From positions 32,798,958 through 32,862,957 of the forward strand of contig NC_134842.1 of the NCBI RefSeq assembly GCF_965363235.1: a stretch of 64,000 nt of DNA. The letters are read 5' to 3'. Positions 37,162 through 48,484 of this stretch are shown one piece after another. The number at the start of each line of letters is the position of its first letter. The first letter of the stretch is position 1. The notes under the pieces are model-generated. The model saw nothing but the letters and a program-made list of their open reading frames with translations, had not been told where the DNA came from and ran no database searches. Origin of the DNA: Mytilus galloprovincialis (taxonomy: Eukaryota; Mollusca; Bivalvia; Mytilida; Mytilidae). The translations under genes and the position numbers were made by a program.

Positions 37162-40100
37162 TTAATTTGTGACCAGGACTTTGAGAGGAAGGAAATACTT
37201 CATACGAGTTTCCCTTAAAGCTGGACAGAATGTTAAGACGTGCGTTAAATCTTCGTCCTCCCTATGACACAGCAGGCATGTTGCATTTATCTTGTATTGG
37301 CTAAATTTGTATTTGTCGGCCTGTACCAAGTGAGCATACGAGCTTTGATCATGCTTTTCCGTACATCTAATAAGCTCTGTGATGCAAATTCCCAGACTGG
37401 GTGGACAATACCTATCTCTAAGATGGTTGTGTTAAGTAAACTCAATGAGGATTTTGACTTTGCCGTTTCTTGTAGTTCATAGGTCCAGTATTTGTTGATT
37501 GTGGATCTCAGGGTTTTTTCCATACAACTTTTGAAGGCAGTTAATAATGTTTGGCAGGTTGTATTGTTGTAGCAGTAAAATTGATTGATGAAAGAAGCTT
37601 TTAGGATTAATTTTTTGGAATTGACGGATATTACATTTTGTCTTTTAAGAATTTCCTTTAATTTAGAGTTGTCACAGGCCAGAATTGCATGTAAGAGTGT
37701 CAGTTTCTTTCTTCTCTCCTTCTACCGGTAGGACACCCAATAGTAAATAAATGACAGGAATAGCCGTTCTTTTAGAGAATGATTGAATTGATCTGAGAGT
37801 TTCTTTGTGAAACTTTTCCAGTAGTTCCATTTGAGCTTTGGTAAGAGTGAGGACTTCCAAGCCATACAGGAGTCTAGGCAATACATAGCTTTTGTATATA
37901 TATTGTAACGGAGATTTTGGGATTCAAGCCGTTGGTTCCATGTAGACCTGAGTTCATTAAAGAATACTTGGTTCTTCTTGCAGATTTGATGCGATCCTCT
38001 ATGTTGATATCACATTCCTTTCTAGCTGTTCGTTTTATACCAATATGTACCGTTTCTTCAGAAGCAGAAATTACCTTTCCTGACATGTTCCAGGAGTAAG
38101 GCTCGGGATTTTTTGATGATTTATAGTGGATAATTTTGAATTTAGTCGGGTGAATAGTATACTGATGTTGATTTGCATATCTCTGTAGAATGTTAATCAT
38201 CACCTGAAGTTCATCTGGATTTGAGCTCAGTAGTGCTACATCATCAGCACACGTTGGTGCACCACAGTATATTGTGCCTAATATAAAGCCTAAGGAGTTT
38301 TCTTCCAGTTCTTTAAGAAGATCTTCAACAAATATTTTATATAGGTGGGTTGATAGAATACCCCTTGTCTAATTCCTTGTTGGATGTTAAAGTTGTCACT
38401 GAATTCTCCCTGCCATTTGACTTTGGAGGTAAGACCGCTGTAGAAGTCTTTAATTGGTAACCATATAATTATCAGGGTGTGTTCCACGGTCGAGAAGCTT
38501 GTCAAGAAGAATGGTATGTTGGACGACATCAAAAGCTGATTGGACGTCAACAGTTGCTAGATATAAGGATAATGCACTGCTTATTTCACATTTACACTCG
38601 GAGTTTATTCGACTTGCGAAGAGTGGCCAAAGACCTGCAGTAAATCCAAATTGTAAGTCAGTACTGGAGTTGATAAAGAGTTTGCCAAGAATGCAGAATT
38701 CGTGTATTTTAGAAAGTACTGGAGTCACAGTGATGCCACGGTAACTATTAACCAGAGATGGATTTTTTTCCTTCTTTAAGACTGGCGTCAAGATTCCTGA
38801 TTTGAAGTCTACTGGGACTTTTCTTTCCTGCAAGATTTTATTGAAAATTTTTGTCAGCACTGGTTACACGGTATGTTGAGCATATTTAAGATGTTCTGCA
38901 CAGATTCCATGTTCGTCCGCTGATTTTCCCGTGTTTAAGTACTCAATTGCTTGTTTTACTTCCTTTTCTGTGTATGGTTCAATTGATGGCAAATTCTGAC
39001 TGAAAGTTTCCTCAACTATTTTCTGTCTTATTTGGCAGAGTTCCAGATATGCATTGTCATATGAGTTCTCTTTTGGAAGGCTGAGATCTTCGTAGTAGTT
39101 TGCGAAAGCTCGGCTTTGATTTTGGGAAGAGAAGTCAAATTTACCGTCAATTTCCAAGCCAGATGTTTTTGTTTTAGACTTTGATTTATTTCTATTAATG
39201 AGTTTGAAGAAGAGTTCAGATGAAGGATTGTCCATAATTTGCTCGTATAGCTTTCTCCTGTCAGTTGCATGTTCTTGTCTCTGTTGACTGCGGACTTTCT
39301 TGTTTTCAATTTTGAGATCTTGTTTGCTTTGATGATTTTCTGGTTTGCCCAGAGCTTTCCATTTAGAATATAGTTGTTTGCAGGTTTTGAGATGTTTCCT
39401 GACTTTCGGTAAGGCTTTCCATTTTGGACCTTTTAGCTTGGTTATTTTTGTTGGGACTGCCAGATGCGAAGCTTTTAACAGAATACATGTAGATGTCAGA
39501 GTTTTAATGTTCTCTGAGGTTGTTTTGTCTCCCCTTATGTCAGTTAGTTTTTCTGAGATAGTATCCCGCGGTACAGTTGTTCATCAATCTCATTCCATTT
39601 CAGTCTTTGAACAGTCTTTTTATTTTGATCAGAGAATTTTTCAAGCAGAGGGACAGCAATATTGGTGATCATTGAGACAGGTACATGAGAGGAGACATTA
39701 GATGATGTATTTTCCCAGATCTCATGATTACAATAAATATCCCTGTTGTTGGTCAGTATGTAGTCAATTTGAGAAGAAGATTGCCCTGAATGGTGGAAGA
39801 ATGTTTTTTGTTCACCATAATTTCCGACAGTAGATAAGTTCATTTCCAGATTGTTTCAAAAGCTGGTCATGTTTGTTATTCCTACTAGTAGAAAGAGTAC
39901 CATTTAGACCTCCGCAGACAATTACTTGGTGAGTTGATTGATATTTCTCTATAATTGAGTGGATTATATCCAAACAGTCTCCATATTCATACTGTGAATC
40001 GGTTTCCCTTGTTGGCATGTAAGTATTAATTAAGCAGATATTCCAATAGCGACAATTCTTTCGTTTCCATCTGGAAGTTTTTTAATCTGATTGTTCCAAA

Positions 40101-40356
40101 TTTTTGGCCAGAGAATGGAAACTCCTGCTTGACCTCTAGGAAGTTTGAATCCATCTAGTGGTTCGTTGGAGTCATGACATCTGGTATGGTTTTCCCATTC
40201 AGGTAAGAGATTATTAAGGAAGTTAGACTGACAATCCCAGAGGAAGTGTTCTTGGAGGCATATGATATGGGAGTTGTCGAGAAGTGAGTGCAGAAAGGAT
40301 GTATTGGATTTTATCCCTTCAATATTACATGTAGTTAGTCTGATGTTCTCGGTTCT
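37162..40356 (-). pseudogene. LINE ORF2: endonuclease and reverse transcriptase, frameshifted
   Basis: The endonuclease starts near 40335 (TTCNIEGIKSN) with the catalytic Glu in LQEH. Frame breaks follow near 40035 (before LINTYMPTRE), 39840, about 39560, about 38865, about 38350 and about 37312. Two further endonuclease acids look lost: GGLNG where GDLNG is expected, and SSHVPV where SDHxPV is usual. Reverse transcriptase blocks are readable: SYRGITVTPVLSK, FGFTAGL, VDVQSAFD, QQGIRQG and the catalytic CADDVALLSS near 38240. The end has a zinc-finger-like CLLCHREDEDLTHVLTFCP. Several in-frame fragments are open, so decay is moderate. Confidence 0.85.
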
Positions 40357-42968
40357 ACTAGTAATTCCAGACTTTCCTTTTGTTCTGGAGGTTTCTCCTG
40401 GAGGCAGTTGTTCCGAAAAGGGGAATTTGACTTGATGATCCCTGTTCTATTTGGGGATTGAATATTGTCTGTGGCAGATATTTGGTAAGTTGTTTGATGG
40501 TTAGACACCTGAGATTTTTGCGAATGTTCTATTGGCTGATGATGAGTTTCAGCTGTGGTAATGAATTGGTTGCTATGAGGAGGATCCAAAATGATGTCAG
40601 CATGTTCTTTGTGTATTTCTAGATTTAAATAGTTGACTATTTCTGAATCAATTGGAGTTGAAGAAAAGCTAGTAGTGATAGACTCATTTTGTGGCTTTGA
40701 CATTCTTCCTATGTTTGTGTTTGAAGAAGGTTGAAAGGGTTGCTGGTTCTTTTGTTGGTATCTCCTGTTTGTCCAGCCTCTTTGACCAGTTTCCATTGAT
40801 ACCGCCTGTGGTATGTTTTTAGCCATTCTTGCCTGTAGGTTTGAGATAGGAGCAGGTCTCGTTGAATTCTGGTTGAAAACCTTGTGATTGAGGTTGTGCC
40901 GACCTGAGCTTTGTTGAAGATGAGAAACTTGATGTTGAGAGCCTGGATCAGTTCTAAATGCATTAGTGTGGTATATATGTGGCAGAGGAATAAAAGGTGT
41001 TGGCATGTGAGGTGCCCTGTTCCCGTGAAAGTCCGGTACTTGCTGGGATGAGAAGGCATAAGTTGGTGGCAACGGATTTTGTTGAGGGATACCTGGGTAT
41101 CCTGTTGCTAGATGCGAGTTGGTCTGAAATTGAGGTTGAGGTTGATATCGCATAAAGCCTGGATGGTTGGAGAACTGAGTTTGGCTGTAGGCTGGATGCA
41201 TGTTCCACTGAGGTAAGAGAGGTACTGGTTGCTGAGGAGGATAATGCGATTGGTGCAGATTGTGCTGAAAAGAAGGATGATAGTGGCCCATAGGTCTATT
41301 CTGAAGAGATAGCTGAGTAATTAGAGCAGTGTTGATGCTCATATTTTGAGCAGTTTGATTCTCCAAAATGCGCAATCTGTTTTCCAGTAGCTCTTGCTTG
41401 TAATAGGTATCTAAGTGCTGAGGTGACCATGGAGAATTTGTATCGTTCCTGTGCCTTGGGTTGAAATGAGGATTAGCATCAATCCTAAAACTGTGGTTGG
41501 AGTTTTGATGTGAGGGACAAGTTTCAGCCAGATCACGTTGGTGTTTAATGTGATCTTTAAATGTCTGAAGAACGGTGAGGAGTTGATTTACTTCGTTTTC
41601 TAGATCAAGAATTCTTGTTCTCTGTGTTATCAGTGTTTGGTCATGCTCTAAATCAGAAGATTTAACCTTTGATTTTCGTTGATTGTTTGATGACCTAGAA
41701 GTAGGTGAGATGTTTCTCTTTGCTGATTTGCCCCTATCTGTAATGGGGTTTCTATTTGAGGAAGTTGAGTCGCCAGAAGTAAGAGTCAGAACAGACTTTA
41801 CCATGGTATCTTCTTTTTCTGAGTTGTTTGCCGACTGATTGTGGCAGCTAGTAATACAGGGATTTAAGTAAGTACCTGTGGGGGATTCCAGAGATGATTT
41901 CTGAGCTGGCGAGTCCATACATATGTCCTTGGGATGATCCTGTGTTTCGTGAGAGCTTATAGCAGGTTCAGAACTGGAGGTATTAATTAGTAACTCTTGA
42001 TTGTTTTCATCAGTTTGTGGAATAAATGTAGCTCCTACATAGAGCAGATCGTCATTACATTGGTCACAGTGATATTCTAGTTGTTGAAAGGAGTTGATGT
42101 GGTCCTCTGTTAGGCCAACGCATTTGTAGTGGAACCAGTTATTGCAAGAGTCACAGGCGATTCCTTCCGTCTGGACAGCTTGTTCACAGTTTGGGCATAT
42201 TTCACCATCCTCCTTTTCGGCTAGTTGTAGTCCGCTAGTATTCAGGTCTACTGTAGAGAGTTGATCTTCTGTTGTTTTTAATGCTTTCATCTGGTTTCTT
42301 TTTAAGTCCTTCTGTATGATGTTAGATAAAGAGTCTTTGATGATACTTAATTGCGAGTGTATGGTTTTGTTGCAGATGTTCAATTCTGTATAGTGATTCT
42401 GAATCTCTGCACAGATTTTGTCAAAGATGTCGTTGATGAAGATATCAACCCTGCCGCCATTAACGGTCATCTTCTTTGTTATATGATAAATATTCATTGT
42501 AAATTTGAGAAGATTTCCTGGTTGATTATTTGCCTTGCGGTTGAAAATTTTGTAGCAAGAGTCAATGTTCAGGTTAGAAAGTTCTACTCCATGCTGTTCG
42601 ACTACTACAAAACTAAGGTTGAACTCTGGAGATTTAATTAATTGCAGAATTTTTGCTTTAATAAGCTCATAGGCCCCAGTGCTGAATTCAATAACAAAAT
42701 TTTTTCCAGCTTTCATTTCATAGTGTAAATGTTTCTGTTTACATTTTAAAGTTTTGGTTTCTAAGGCCTTTGGTCTGTTCAACGTGTAGTTTCTATTGTT
42801 TACATGTGCAGTTAAGATTTCTTTAGAAAGAAGGTTTCCTGTAGATTGAGATTTCTTAGACGTTCTGGTTTCCATCTTTCGCAACATGCTGCCGTGACTG
42901 TAGTGAGGACAGAGAGGAAAACAGGTATAATTCAGCACTGTACCAAACTCTCCAATGTGATCGTGCAA
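40335..42968 (-). CDS. LINE ORF1: PHD-finger protein, 877 aa, intact
   Basis: Retrotransposon first ORF, expected to bind the element's RNA or chromatin. A PHD finger spans residues about 257-305 with a full C4HC3 set: Cys258, Cys261, Cys272, Cys275, His280, Cys283, Cys301 and Cys304 (ICPNC..ACDSC..WFHYKC..YHCDQC). The first 230 residues are a conserved-looking globular region of unknown fold. A short coiled coil (ILDLENEVNQLL) lies near 455-480, followed by a long His/Gln/Pro-rich tail. The frame is intact although ORF2 is broken. Initiation could be at the first Met or at the Met near residue 28. Confidence 0.85.
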   Translation of the reverse strand: MHDHIGEFGTVLNYTCFPLCPHYSHGSMLRKMETRTSKKSQSTGNLLSKEILTAHVNNRNYTLNRPKALETKTLKCKQKHLHYEMKAGKNFVIEFSTGAYELIKAKILQLIKSPEFNLSFVVVEQHGVELSNLNIDSCYKIFNRKANNQPGNLLKFTMNIYHITKKMTVNGGRVDIFINDIFDKICAEIQNHYTELNICNKTIHSQLSIIKDSLSNIIQKDLKRNQMKALKTTEDQLSTVDLNTSGLQLAEKEDGEICPNCEQAVQTEGIACDSCNNWFHYKCVGLTEDHINSFQQLEYHCDQCNDDLLYVGATFIPQTDENNQELLINTSSSEPAISSHETQDHPKDICMDSPAQKSSLESPTGTYLNPCITSCHNQSANNSEKEDTMVKSVLTLTSGDSTSSNRNPITDRGKSAKRNISPTSRSSNNQRKSKVKSSDLEHDQTLITQRTRILDLENEVNQLLTVLQTFKDHIKHQRDLAETCPSHQNSNHSFRIDANPHFNPRHRNDTNSPWSPQHLDTYYKQELLENRLRILENQTAQNMSINTALITQLSLQNRPMGHYHPSFQHNLHQSHYPPQQPVPLLPQWNMHPAYSQTQFSNHPGFMRYQPQPQFQTNSHLATGYPGIPQQNPLPPTYAFSSQQVPDFHGNRAPHMPTPFIPLPHIYHTNAFRTDPGSQHQVSHLQQSSGRHNLNHKVFNQNSTRPAPISNLQARMAKNIPQAVSMETGQRGWTNRRYQQKNQQPFQPSSNTNIGRMSKPQNESITTSFSSTPIDSEIVNYLNLEIHKEHADIILDPPHSNQFITTAETHHQPIEHSQKSQVSNHQTTYQISATDNIQSPNRTGIIKSNSPFRNNCLQEKPPEQKESLELLVEPRTSD

Positions 42969-43027
42969 CCAAACCAGAAGAGGGATTTCAGCCGAGGAGG
43001 TGAGATGAAATATGAATGTCCACTAGG

Positions 43028-43190
43028 TCGGTCTAGCGCGGAAAAACCACACTTACCAATCCTAGATGGACGGAACTTGAAACCCCTGTTTCGGTATAGC
43101 GCGGGAAAACCACACTGACCAAGACAGAGGTTTTTGCTTATAATAAAAACGGTAAGGTATAGCGCGGAAAAACCACACTGACCCAATTAA
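43028..43190 (-). repeat. Three motif copies spaced 63 bp upstream of LINE ORF1
   Basis: On the plus strand, TAGCGCGGAAAAACCACACT or a near variant occurs with its GCGCGG at 43036, 43099 and 43162, exactly 63 bp apart. Only about 28 bp of each unit are conserved. It lies directly before ORF1 in the element's 5' UTR, where LINE promoter monomers would be. Confidence 0.75.
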
Positions 43191-43199
43191 ACTGTATGC

Positions 43200-44260
43200 G
43201 AGTTTGAGGAGAGATTACACAACCACACTGGAAAGTGAACAGCTACTGAAAAAAAAACCCAAAAACCTAAAAAAATAAGCAAAAAGATACAATGAAAAAC
43301 AAAATAACAAGAACACTCTAGTAATTGTTCTCGCTTGTAAAAACAGTTAACCCGTCAGATTATGAAAATATAGAATGTATAACCGATCGATTAAAAGTAA
43401 ACAAAAAAAAAACAAAAAAAACAAAAAAAACAAAAAAAATAATAAAAAATAAAATAAGATAGTCACAAAAATTTATCTATTTAACTATTTGAATTATTTC
43501 TGGTTTAAGAAATGATAGTAAGGACAATGTGGAAGTGCCAAAGAGCACCCTTTTATTTTAAACCATGAAACAAATGAACCTGATAAGCTTTGTCCAAATA
43601 GATAAAACTAAATAAGAATTATAAGTTGTAGTGGTTATATAATAAAAATAAATATAATAAAAAAAGAAATTTAAAAAGAAAATTAGTCAGTAAAAATGCG
43701 TCTCGACCTACTGTAAAAAAAAAGAGGGTTATACAATTTCTAAGAAAATGTGATACTAATACAGCAATAAAAGATATTACAATGTGGAAATAATGGTAAG
43801 CCTGAATAACAGAACAGTATAAAGATATGAAAATGTACACAAACTAATTTAAAATATAAAATGATAAATGTTGGTTGCTAGGCTTGGGGCTTTGATCTAA
43901 GACTGAAGATTAATATATGAAAAGTGTTTAAATGAAATACGACAGATAATAAAAGTATTCAACAAAATATATTTAATTCAAACACCTCAGAATTAAAAAA
44001 AAAATAATGCCTTCAGTGTTTATTTAAATAATCAGAGATTTAACTAACTAGTAGATACTCAAAATGTATGTAGTACCCCAAAATGTATGTAGTACCCCAA
44101 AATATGTTTCTTAACTAAATCTGAGAGACACAAAAAAGAAAATATATAATAATCAAAGATCAACACAACTAAATATAAATTTGAACTACAGTAGTGAAAC
44201 ATTTTTTAATGTTCAATTAAATTGTAATCTCGAGAAGTAGGCTATGAGTGTAAATATAAA
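43200..44260. other. A-rich spacer between the LINE ORFs
   Basis: Very A-rich on the plus strand, including (A4-9C)n near 43400-43450. A 20-bp direct duplication with 'gtatgtagtaccccaaaa' lies near 44065-44100. No ORF is supported. On the LINE strand it is T-rich, so it is not a poly(A) tail of an upstream minus-strand element. Confidence 0.5.
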
Positions 44261-45022
44261 TCACTGAGACGACCAGCAGTTAATGAAAATTTGTTGCAGA
44301 ATTTTTCGCAGCCAGGCTTTTGCTAGTGCTGGATCTGGATGGATGCCGTTCGGGTACAGAGCAATATTAAAGAATTTTCTTTGTTTTGTTGAGCCTTTAT
44401 GCTTTGAGGATTTGTATTTTGAAGTTCTGTATAGATCGTAATTGAAGTCTGGAGAATGTGAATGAAGAGAGGTGTTGATTGCTTTTATTTCTTTGTTGAG
44501 AGCGATCACTTGTTGTTCTAAAGTGTGCTCTTGTTCAGAGAATACAGATGAATCTTTGTGGTGTTGTTTGGTGTTCCAATTGATGATAGAATAAAATGGT
44601 GTTTCTAGGAAGGTTACTCTACAGTTTGGGTATTTTGCCAGGAGATTGATGATTTCTTTGTAACCTTGAATTATTTGCTGAATAATTTCTGCGTTGTTGA
44701 AAAAGGAGAGTGAAATATATCTGGTGTTTTTGTCAATGGAGGTAAGGTTGCATGTACCAATCCAGACGAAAAGCCAAATGTCACCGATAAGTTGAATCTC
44801 TGTATCAAGGTTTGCTTTGAGCCAGGCTATGGATTGTTGTATGGTCCTGCCTCTTTGACACCACCAAGTTATGTTGCTTTGTTGTGAGTGTACAAACTGG
44901 CTCTGAAGTTTGGTACCTTTGCTATCTGCTAAAATAACGGGTCTGTGTGTTCTCCGACCTTGAGGTGATTCTAGGCTCTTGTTGCATAATTTGATAATTT
45001 TACTCAACGACATGAACAACAA
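44261..45022 (-). CDS. SGNH/GDSL esterase-like ORF of retrotransposon type, 253 aa
   Basis: Three SGNH-like blocks are visible: ILADSKG (block I, about 31-37), WIGTCNLT (block III, with Gly and Asn, about 107) and NGIHPDPALAKAWL (block V His, about 225-238). The block I context differs from GDS (ADSKG), so catalytic activity is uncertain. A Lys-rich stretch (SKYKSSKHKGSTKQRK) precedes block V. Esterase domains occur in ORF1 of CR1-like LINEs. This frame is on the same strand and 1.3 kb upstream of the PHD ORF, so it may be the first ORF of that element or a fragment of another copy. The frame is intact. Confidence 0.7.
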   Translation of the reverse strand: MLFMSLSKIIKLCNKSLESPQGRRTHRPVILADSKGTKLQSQFVHSQQSNITWWCQRGRTIQQSIAWLKANLDTEIQLIGDIWLFVWIGTCNLTSIDKNTRYISLSFFNNAEIIQQIIQGYKEIINLLAKYPNCRVTFLETPFYSIINWNTKQHHKDSSVFSEQEHTLEQQVIALNKEIKAINTSLHSHSPDFNYDLYRTSKYKSSKHKGSTKQRKFFNIALYPNGIHPDPALAKAWLRKILQQIFINCWSSQ

Positions 45023-45638
45023 ATTTATGAAAAAAAAAAAAAAAATATGCGGAAAATTTAAATAATTAATTTATATGGAAATTAGTTATTATATATACAC
45101 AATAGTTTAATACAATAAGACACAATTGGATTGTCAAAAGTCCCAAACAAAACAAAAAAACACACACAAACCACAATGGCGGCCAATGGCGGGAGCACGG
45201 CTACTGGGTAGTGGCAGAAAAATTTCAAATAAAATGGGATAATGTACAACTGGGATTGAATTAACAGTGGAAAAAGAAGGACTAAAACTTTGGTGAATGA
45301 ATTAAGTGAGGGGTGCTATACACTTAGATAGATAAAATATCTGTCTGTGAAAAATCTGTGAATTTCTCGAGAGCTTCTCAAGGTGCGTCCTTCTTGTCCA
45401 ACAACACGTGCTCCATCATAGTAGTTTAATTCTAAACTCACAAATGTAAGTGCATGTTGTTGTTTTTTTTTTTGTACGGCTATTGTAAAATATGTTCAGG
45501 GATGACAGAGACACATAATACTATATGTCTCTGTGGATGATGACGAACCATTACTAAAAAAATAATTTTGTATCCAAAAATTTAAAAAAACCAACATACA
45601 CATGCATCCGATATATATATATATATATATATATATGA

Positions 45639-46893
45639 GGGGGGCAAGGGGTTTAACTGTTATGCTGTTATGGGGTTATTTAATTCTTTGTTATCTGTTA
45701 TTCTGAAAATTTATTTGCTGTTAGCTGTTATTGTCATATTCCTTGTTAGCTGTTATGGGACTATTATTTTTATTGTTATCTCAGGTTATTGTGAGATTGT
45801 ATTTATTGTTAACTGTTATTGAAAATTGGAATGTTAGGATTTTGACAGCCAATCTTAAGTTGAAATTGAAGATAATTGAACATTGTGACTTGGTTTGAGA
45901 GTTGTCTCATTGGCACTTATACCACATCTTCTTATATCTATTGTGGTATTTCCACTGGTGATATGGAAGTCACGTATTTGCAGGATTCCAGTAACATACA
46001 CCCCATCATATGTATTTTGACTTTGTACACATTTATTGTACAAATTATAACTAATGTACAAATAACCATAACCATCATTCAAATTGTCAATTTCAGCCCA
46101 TTTCTATTAAGGAGCTACCATTTGATTTATAGGTAGGGGAGGGGGGGAGTAAAAAAAGGCAGGATGAGACACTTTATGTAAAAAAAATGAGGATATTAAA
46201 CTAAAACAAATTGCAGGACCAAAAAGAGTGAAAAATAAATAAGCAGGACAGAGATTACAAAAAAAAAAAAAAAAAAAAATGCAGGACACAATTTTTCATC
46301 CTAGCCTCCCCCCAAAAATATTTGTTTTTATTAAATATTTCTTTAACAAACACAGAAATGAGTAATTTTGTTAAGATTTTATGTCGAAAATTATAATTTG
46401 TATAATTGTATATTTTTGGTACAAATCATAATAAACTTGTGAACAATATATAAAAGGTGATTCTGTTAAGGTCATATGGACCTAGGCCTATCCTCATCAG
46501 GTATCCATAGCCATATGATTTCTTTTTTGTGATATTATTCGAATTTGAGTTTTATGTATATATGGCCGGGGATAATGTTCTTTGTACTCCCAAGTGTACA
46601 TGTATATCAAATTCAAATCAATAATTAAAATAACAAAAAGGAAAACATGTGGCCAAGGATACCTGATAAGGATTATATTTAAGATGTATATATATGTCTC
46701 TGTTAAAGCCTATAGCTAGGTCCATACAGCCTGTTATATAATAAGATCTACTGTATTGGTCCTAGACCGGTCTGATTTTAAGATTTCGTTTACTGTTATC
46801 TGTTATTATCCCTTTTCAATTCCTTGTTATCTGTTTTAAGCCAAATCAATTTACTGTTTTGCAGTTATTGGGACCCTCCTTGCCCCCCCCCCC
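45639..46893 (+). mobile_element. 1.26-kb non-autonomous element, copy A
   Basis: It starts GGGGGGCAAGGGG and ends CCTTGCCCCCCC. Subterminal zones are filled with CTGTTAT/ATAACAG repeats. The centre (about 46480-46660) is an imperfect palindrome with 'atcaggtatcc.t.gcca' in both arms. A homopolymer A run lies at 46258-46279. It is almost identical to 56283-55028 in reverse. There is no transposase, and the ORFs are not credible. An (AT)n microsatellite abuts the left end; no clear target duplication. Confidence 0.8.
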
Positions 46894-47464
46894 TTTGATA
46901 TCAAGTTCAATTATCCATGCAGAAACGACAATTTTTTCTGTGTCCAGTATAGCATCGTAGATATTTATAGGAAGATGTGGTGTGAGTGCCAGTGAGACAA
47001 CTCTCCATCCAAATAACAATTTATAAAAGTAAACCATTATAAGTCAATGTACGGCCTTCAACACGGAGCCTTGGCTCACACCGAACAAAAAGCTATAAAG
47101 GGCCCCAAAATTACTAGTGTAAAACCATTCAAACGGGAAAACCAACGGTCTAATCTATATAAAAAACGAGAGCATATTCTTAAAATATTTTCCCACACAA
47201 TATCTGGACATCGGTGGACATGCAACAGTATACACGTTTACAAATGAAAAACAACACTCAGACTATAGTCATAAAGTAGGACAATAAAAGAACAAAAGAC
47301 AACCCCTAGACACAGAAGTACAAACAATAAACCAAAAGTAAAATAGAAACATAGATCACGAAAAAATTGCAGGGGCGACATCAGGGAGTGAAGAGAACTA
47401 GTCTTGCTTCTTGCAAGACACTTTCCGTGAAAACAATTTGATATAAAAACAATCTTTTTTTTTT

Positions 47465-47506
<42 letters not shown>

Positions 47507-47570
47507 CCAGCATGAGGCATTTGCCTCATTTGCCTCAATGTAGTTACGGCCCTAGAAAGATCCAAAAACT
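46894..47570. repeat. Dispersed repeat copy 1, interrupted by a short repeat
   Basis: 46894-46955 and 47171-47570 match the continuous segment 48485-48920 ('gatatcaagttca', 'ttctgtgtccagta', 'ggacatcggtggacatgca', 'gacactttccgtgaaaacaa', 'tttgcctcatttgcctcaa'). The block 46957-47170 is a 'gagccttggctcac' family copy inserted into it. A 44-base T tract lies at 47459-47502. Confidence 0.75.
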
Positions 47571-47694
47571 TTACTAATACAGAACGACATGTTTATGAAA
47601 TTATGGCAAAACTTGGTTGACAAATTTTTATTCGTTATTGTAAAAAAAATAAATTTTGAATATGTTACATTTTCTCCCTACCCAGTTTACCCCT

Positions 47695-47835
47695 CAATCT
47701 AATTAAAAACCGATCTCTCATCGCTCCCGTTTTCTGATATGTCGCAATCTAATTAAAAACCGATCTCTCATCGCTCCCGTTCCACGCGACATATCAGAAA
47801 CAGGAGCGATGAGAGATCGGTTTTTAATTAGATTG
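47695..47835. mobile_element. 141-bp foldback element with a perfect 9-bp target duplication
   Basis: CAATCTAATTAAAAACCGAT begins two direct arms (47695 and 47745); the complementary arm ends at 47835. The right arm pairs with the first arm over about 49 bp with one mismatch and a small bulge. TTTACCCCT flanks the element on both sides (47686-47694, 47836-47844). A 9-bp duplication fits Mutator-like elements among others; the family is not assigned. Confidence 0.85.
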
Positions 47836-48484
47836 TTTACCCCTATTACTTATTATAATGTGGACCAGTCATTGTTATTGAATATTACGCAATTTGATTG
47901 GGTTAAGTTAGTTTACCTTCAAACTGTTAATGCTTTACATACATGACTATTTATTAAATCAGAACGTGCATGAATGTGACAGTAACTAAAATGACCTTCA
48001 AACTAGACACTGGATGAGTCCGTGTTATGTTTTATCAATGAAAGTATAGGTATGAAAGGTAAGAATTGCTAATTCTCCTATTTTCACAAAATTTTCCAAA
48101 TACACAGTACAATGCAGTAGATAGATTATTTTTAATAGTCAATTGCAGAGAAAAACAGAAAAAGTTTACAAATAGGACGTTTTATTCCAATAAACAAGTC
48201 ATTTTTCGGAGAGAAATGCCAAAATACACTTTACACACGGCTACGCCAGGTAAAACTATTATTTATCTTACAAAAAAACAACATTTTTCAATCTAGCTCA
48301 TAGGAACATGCTAATTACAATTAATTTCAAACTAAGGTAGTCATTAAATAAAGTCAAAATATGTCCGATCTACCTATTTTTGGAGCAAAAAAAGTCAAAA
48401 CGATCGTTTTAAGGTCAATTTCGTCTTCCTCACAAAATCTTGTTACGCACTATAGTTTTATCTACAGAAACAGAACCAGTTTTG

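Larger units (their letters stand above)
36800..43200 (-). mobile_element. CR1-type non-LTR retrotransposon (LINE), near full length, ORF2 decayed
   Basis: In transcription order: three 63-bp spaced motifs (43190-43028), PHD-finger ORF1 (42968-40335), then AP-endonuclease plus reverse transcriptase ORF2 (40356-37162) and a 3' UTR. PHD and esterase domains in first ORFs are an established feature of CR1-like elements. ORF2 begins before the ORF1 stop in another frame. Ends are approximate: I see no clear target duplication. The separate esterase-like ORF at 45022-44261 may extend the element upstream. Confidence 0.85.

Noticed and set aside
38499..39668. Plus-strand ORFs inside the LINE
   Set aside because: They are antisense to readable reverse transcriptase and endonuclease blocks.
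42351..43118. Plus-strand ORFs over LINE ORF1 and its upstream repeats
   Set aside because: Antisense of the PHD ORF and of the 63-bp motifs.
45855..46136. 75- and 86-codon ORFs repeated at 55780-56061
   Set aside because: They recur only because the 1.26-kb element is duplicated; each is AT-rich and unlike any protein.
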